Positions 59,314 to 64,000 of a stretch of DNA of 64,000 nucleotides are shown one piece after another. Below the pieces are notes generated by a model. It did no database searches and had not been told where the DNA came from. It worked only from the letters and a program-made list of their open reading frames with translations. A program made the position numbers and the translations under genes. Source of the stretch: Piscicola geometra (lineage: Eukaryota > Annelida > Clitellata > Hirudinida > Piscicolidae); NCBI GenBank assembly GCA_943735955.1, contig OX030958.1:1510493-1574492 (forward strand), written 5' to 3'. The first letter of the stretch is position 1. Every line of letters begins with the position of its first letter.

Positions 59314-60058
59314 ATAATGAGAAGAGTTGGAATGCAGACCCAACACAATCTTTCACAAAGAGGTTATATTTAGAAACGATAGGTTCAATAATAATTAATA
59401 CGCTTGAATATTATTTTTTTTTAATGTTGTTAAAGTTTGATTTGTCAAATACAATAAAATCTCAAAAAACAATTATTAAAAACTATAATTTTCTGCTGAT
59501 TGAACGATGGTGGATAATTTTTTCATAACATTTTTATTACACTGATTTACTAAAATAATTTTTAAGTTATAATTTCATTGAGAATTTTTCTTGAAAATAA
59601 TTGGAACTTCTAAATAAATATTTCTAAACACATACTCTTTATATTGTTGTAAATGTCCCCAAAATATTCATTGATTTATGTTCGGTAAATTATATGTTTA
59701 GGACGTCCACAACCAGGAGGGGGAGGGGGGTTAAGTCAAAAGTGGACAAGAGGGGTAAAAAAAAGCAAAACAAATTGTGGACGTCTTTTATGGATGGCCC
59801 CTCAAACGTATTTTAAGTAGCTTTCATTTGACTGCGCAGAATGTCTTTATTTCGATAGACAAAAGCATGACGGTATAAAGAAGATAACAAAGAATTTAGT
59901 CTTGCATTAATGAGAAATACGTATACCAATGAAATAAAAAATATGTTAAAGAATACTTCCAATGAGACGCCTGACCACAAGAGCCTTTCACGAGAAGCAA
60001 GCCATCATAAACACAACCACCCCGAGCACTTCACGCATCAAAAGAAACAATCAAGCTC
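59314..60058. other. Right half of the DNA element, then CCT5 3' flank
   Basis: AT-rich sequence to the inverted end at 59802, then about 250 bp of downstream flank and 3' UTR of the minus-strand CCT5 gene. No other gene seen. Confidence 0.4.
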
Positions 60059-63676
<3,618 letters not shown>

Positions 63677-64000
63677 TTTGTTTGAATATGTAGAATTTAG
63701 CCGACTAATGCCTGGTTGAGCGATATAATAATCTTCCGTTAAGATTTGCATAGAGTTGCTAGAACGGTGTCCGCGCGAATTGCCGAAATACATATTGTCG
63801 AATAGCTAGCTAGTGTTTATTGCCGAAAGCGAATTTATTAAAAGTTGTTGAATTGCCGAAATATATTTAATGATATTAAACGATTTATATATCTATGTGT
63901 AATAACTTATTTGATGAATTTAATTGAATATTGATTCATTAATTAATGAACTTAATTTAATTTTATATTAATTTTTTTCAATGTTTTAAATAAAGATATT
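63677..64000 (-). promoter_or_regulatory. CCT5 5' UTR and promoter region
   Basis: Upstream of the CCT5 start on the minus strand. An in-frame ATG at 63793 would add 39 residues ([20 protein letters not shown]...) unlike other CCT5 proteins, so the inner start is preferred. Repeated GCCGAA motifs occur at 63781, 63822 and 63856. No TATA box assigned. Confidence 0.4.

Larger units (their letters stand above)
57399..59802. mobile_element. DNA element with perfect 24-bp inverted ends, split by a LINE
   Basis: AGGGGCCATCCATAAAAGAC (57399, continuing GTCC) is exactly inverted at 59779-59802. G-rich runs follow inside both ends, and GTGGACAAG-GGG is inverted/repeated at 57469 and 59735. Without the LINE the element would be about 0.65 kb. 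No flanking duplication was detected. Confidence 0.75.

Overview
The window is nuclear DNA from an animal, most likely an invertebrate. It has GT-AG introns, short exons with consistent phase, a tRNA-derived SINE, LINEs ending in (GATT)n, hAT, piggyBac, Harbinger-type and mariner-type DNA transposons, and long microsatellites. The phylum cannot be fixed from sequence alone. Nothing prokaryotic or viral was recognised. All exon structures below were hand-spliced from the genomic sequence using splice signals, phase and remembered family sequence; there is no transcript support.

Layout. 0.5-4.9 kb: TAF3, a TFIID subunit, on the minus strand, with a histone fold at the N-terminus and a PHD finger at the C-terminus. 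5.3-22.9 kb: a transposon graveyard. It holds a tandemly duplicated hAT of the DUF4371 type, interrupted by a second hAT, a LINE scrap, a Harbinger-like element and a hAT MITE. These are followed by a piggyBac relic, a 3.9 kb LINE with target-site duplications, and two arrays built on GGGTCC/CATATGGGC. 23.6-24.9 kb: a small four-exon gene for a secreted, sequon-rich protein that I do not recognise, with a TATA box. 25.3-36.9 kb: repeats, including a 5'-truncated LINE with an open reverse-transcriptase frame, a split piggyBac relic, a hAT MITE with perfect 8-bp duplications, a 21-bp minisatellite and an (AT)n tract.

36.9-50.8 kb: a 44-exon plus-strand gene for a VWDE-like membrane protein of about 1,500 residues. 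It has a signal peptide, a von Willebrand D domain, an EGF-like region, a Thr-rich stalk, a Cys-containing domain made of four related modules, a membrane anchor and a Cys-rich tail. 13 exons are tandemly duplicated, and one copy carries an 842-bp TAG-type triplet array in an intron. 50.8-60 kb: repeats again, including a repeat family that carries a broken exon of the RNA polymerase I subunit RPA12 joined to a LINE 3' end. 60.06-63.68 kb: CCT5 (chaperonin TRiC epsilon) on the minus strand, complete in ten exons (540 residues).

TAF3 acts in transcription initiation, CCT5 in cytosolic protein folding, and the VWDE-like and orphan products at the cell surface or outside the cell. Nothing suggests they form one pathway. 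The most unusual items are the four-module Cys domain, the orphan glycoprotein, the RPA12-LINE chimera, and several insertions whose empty sites survive in a duplicated copy inside the same window.
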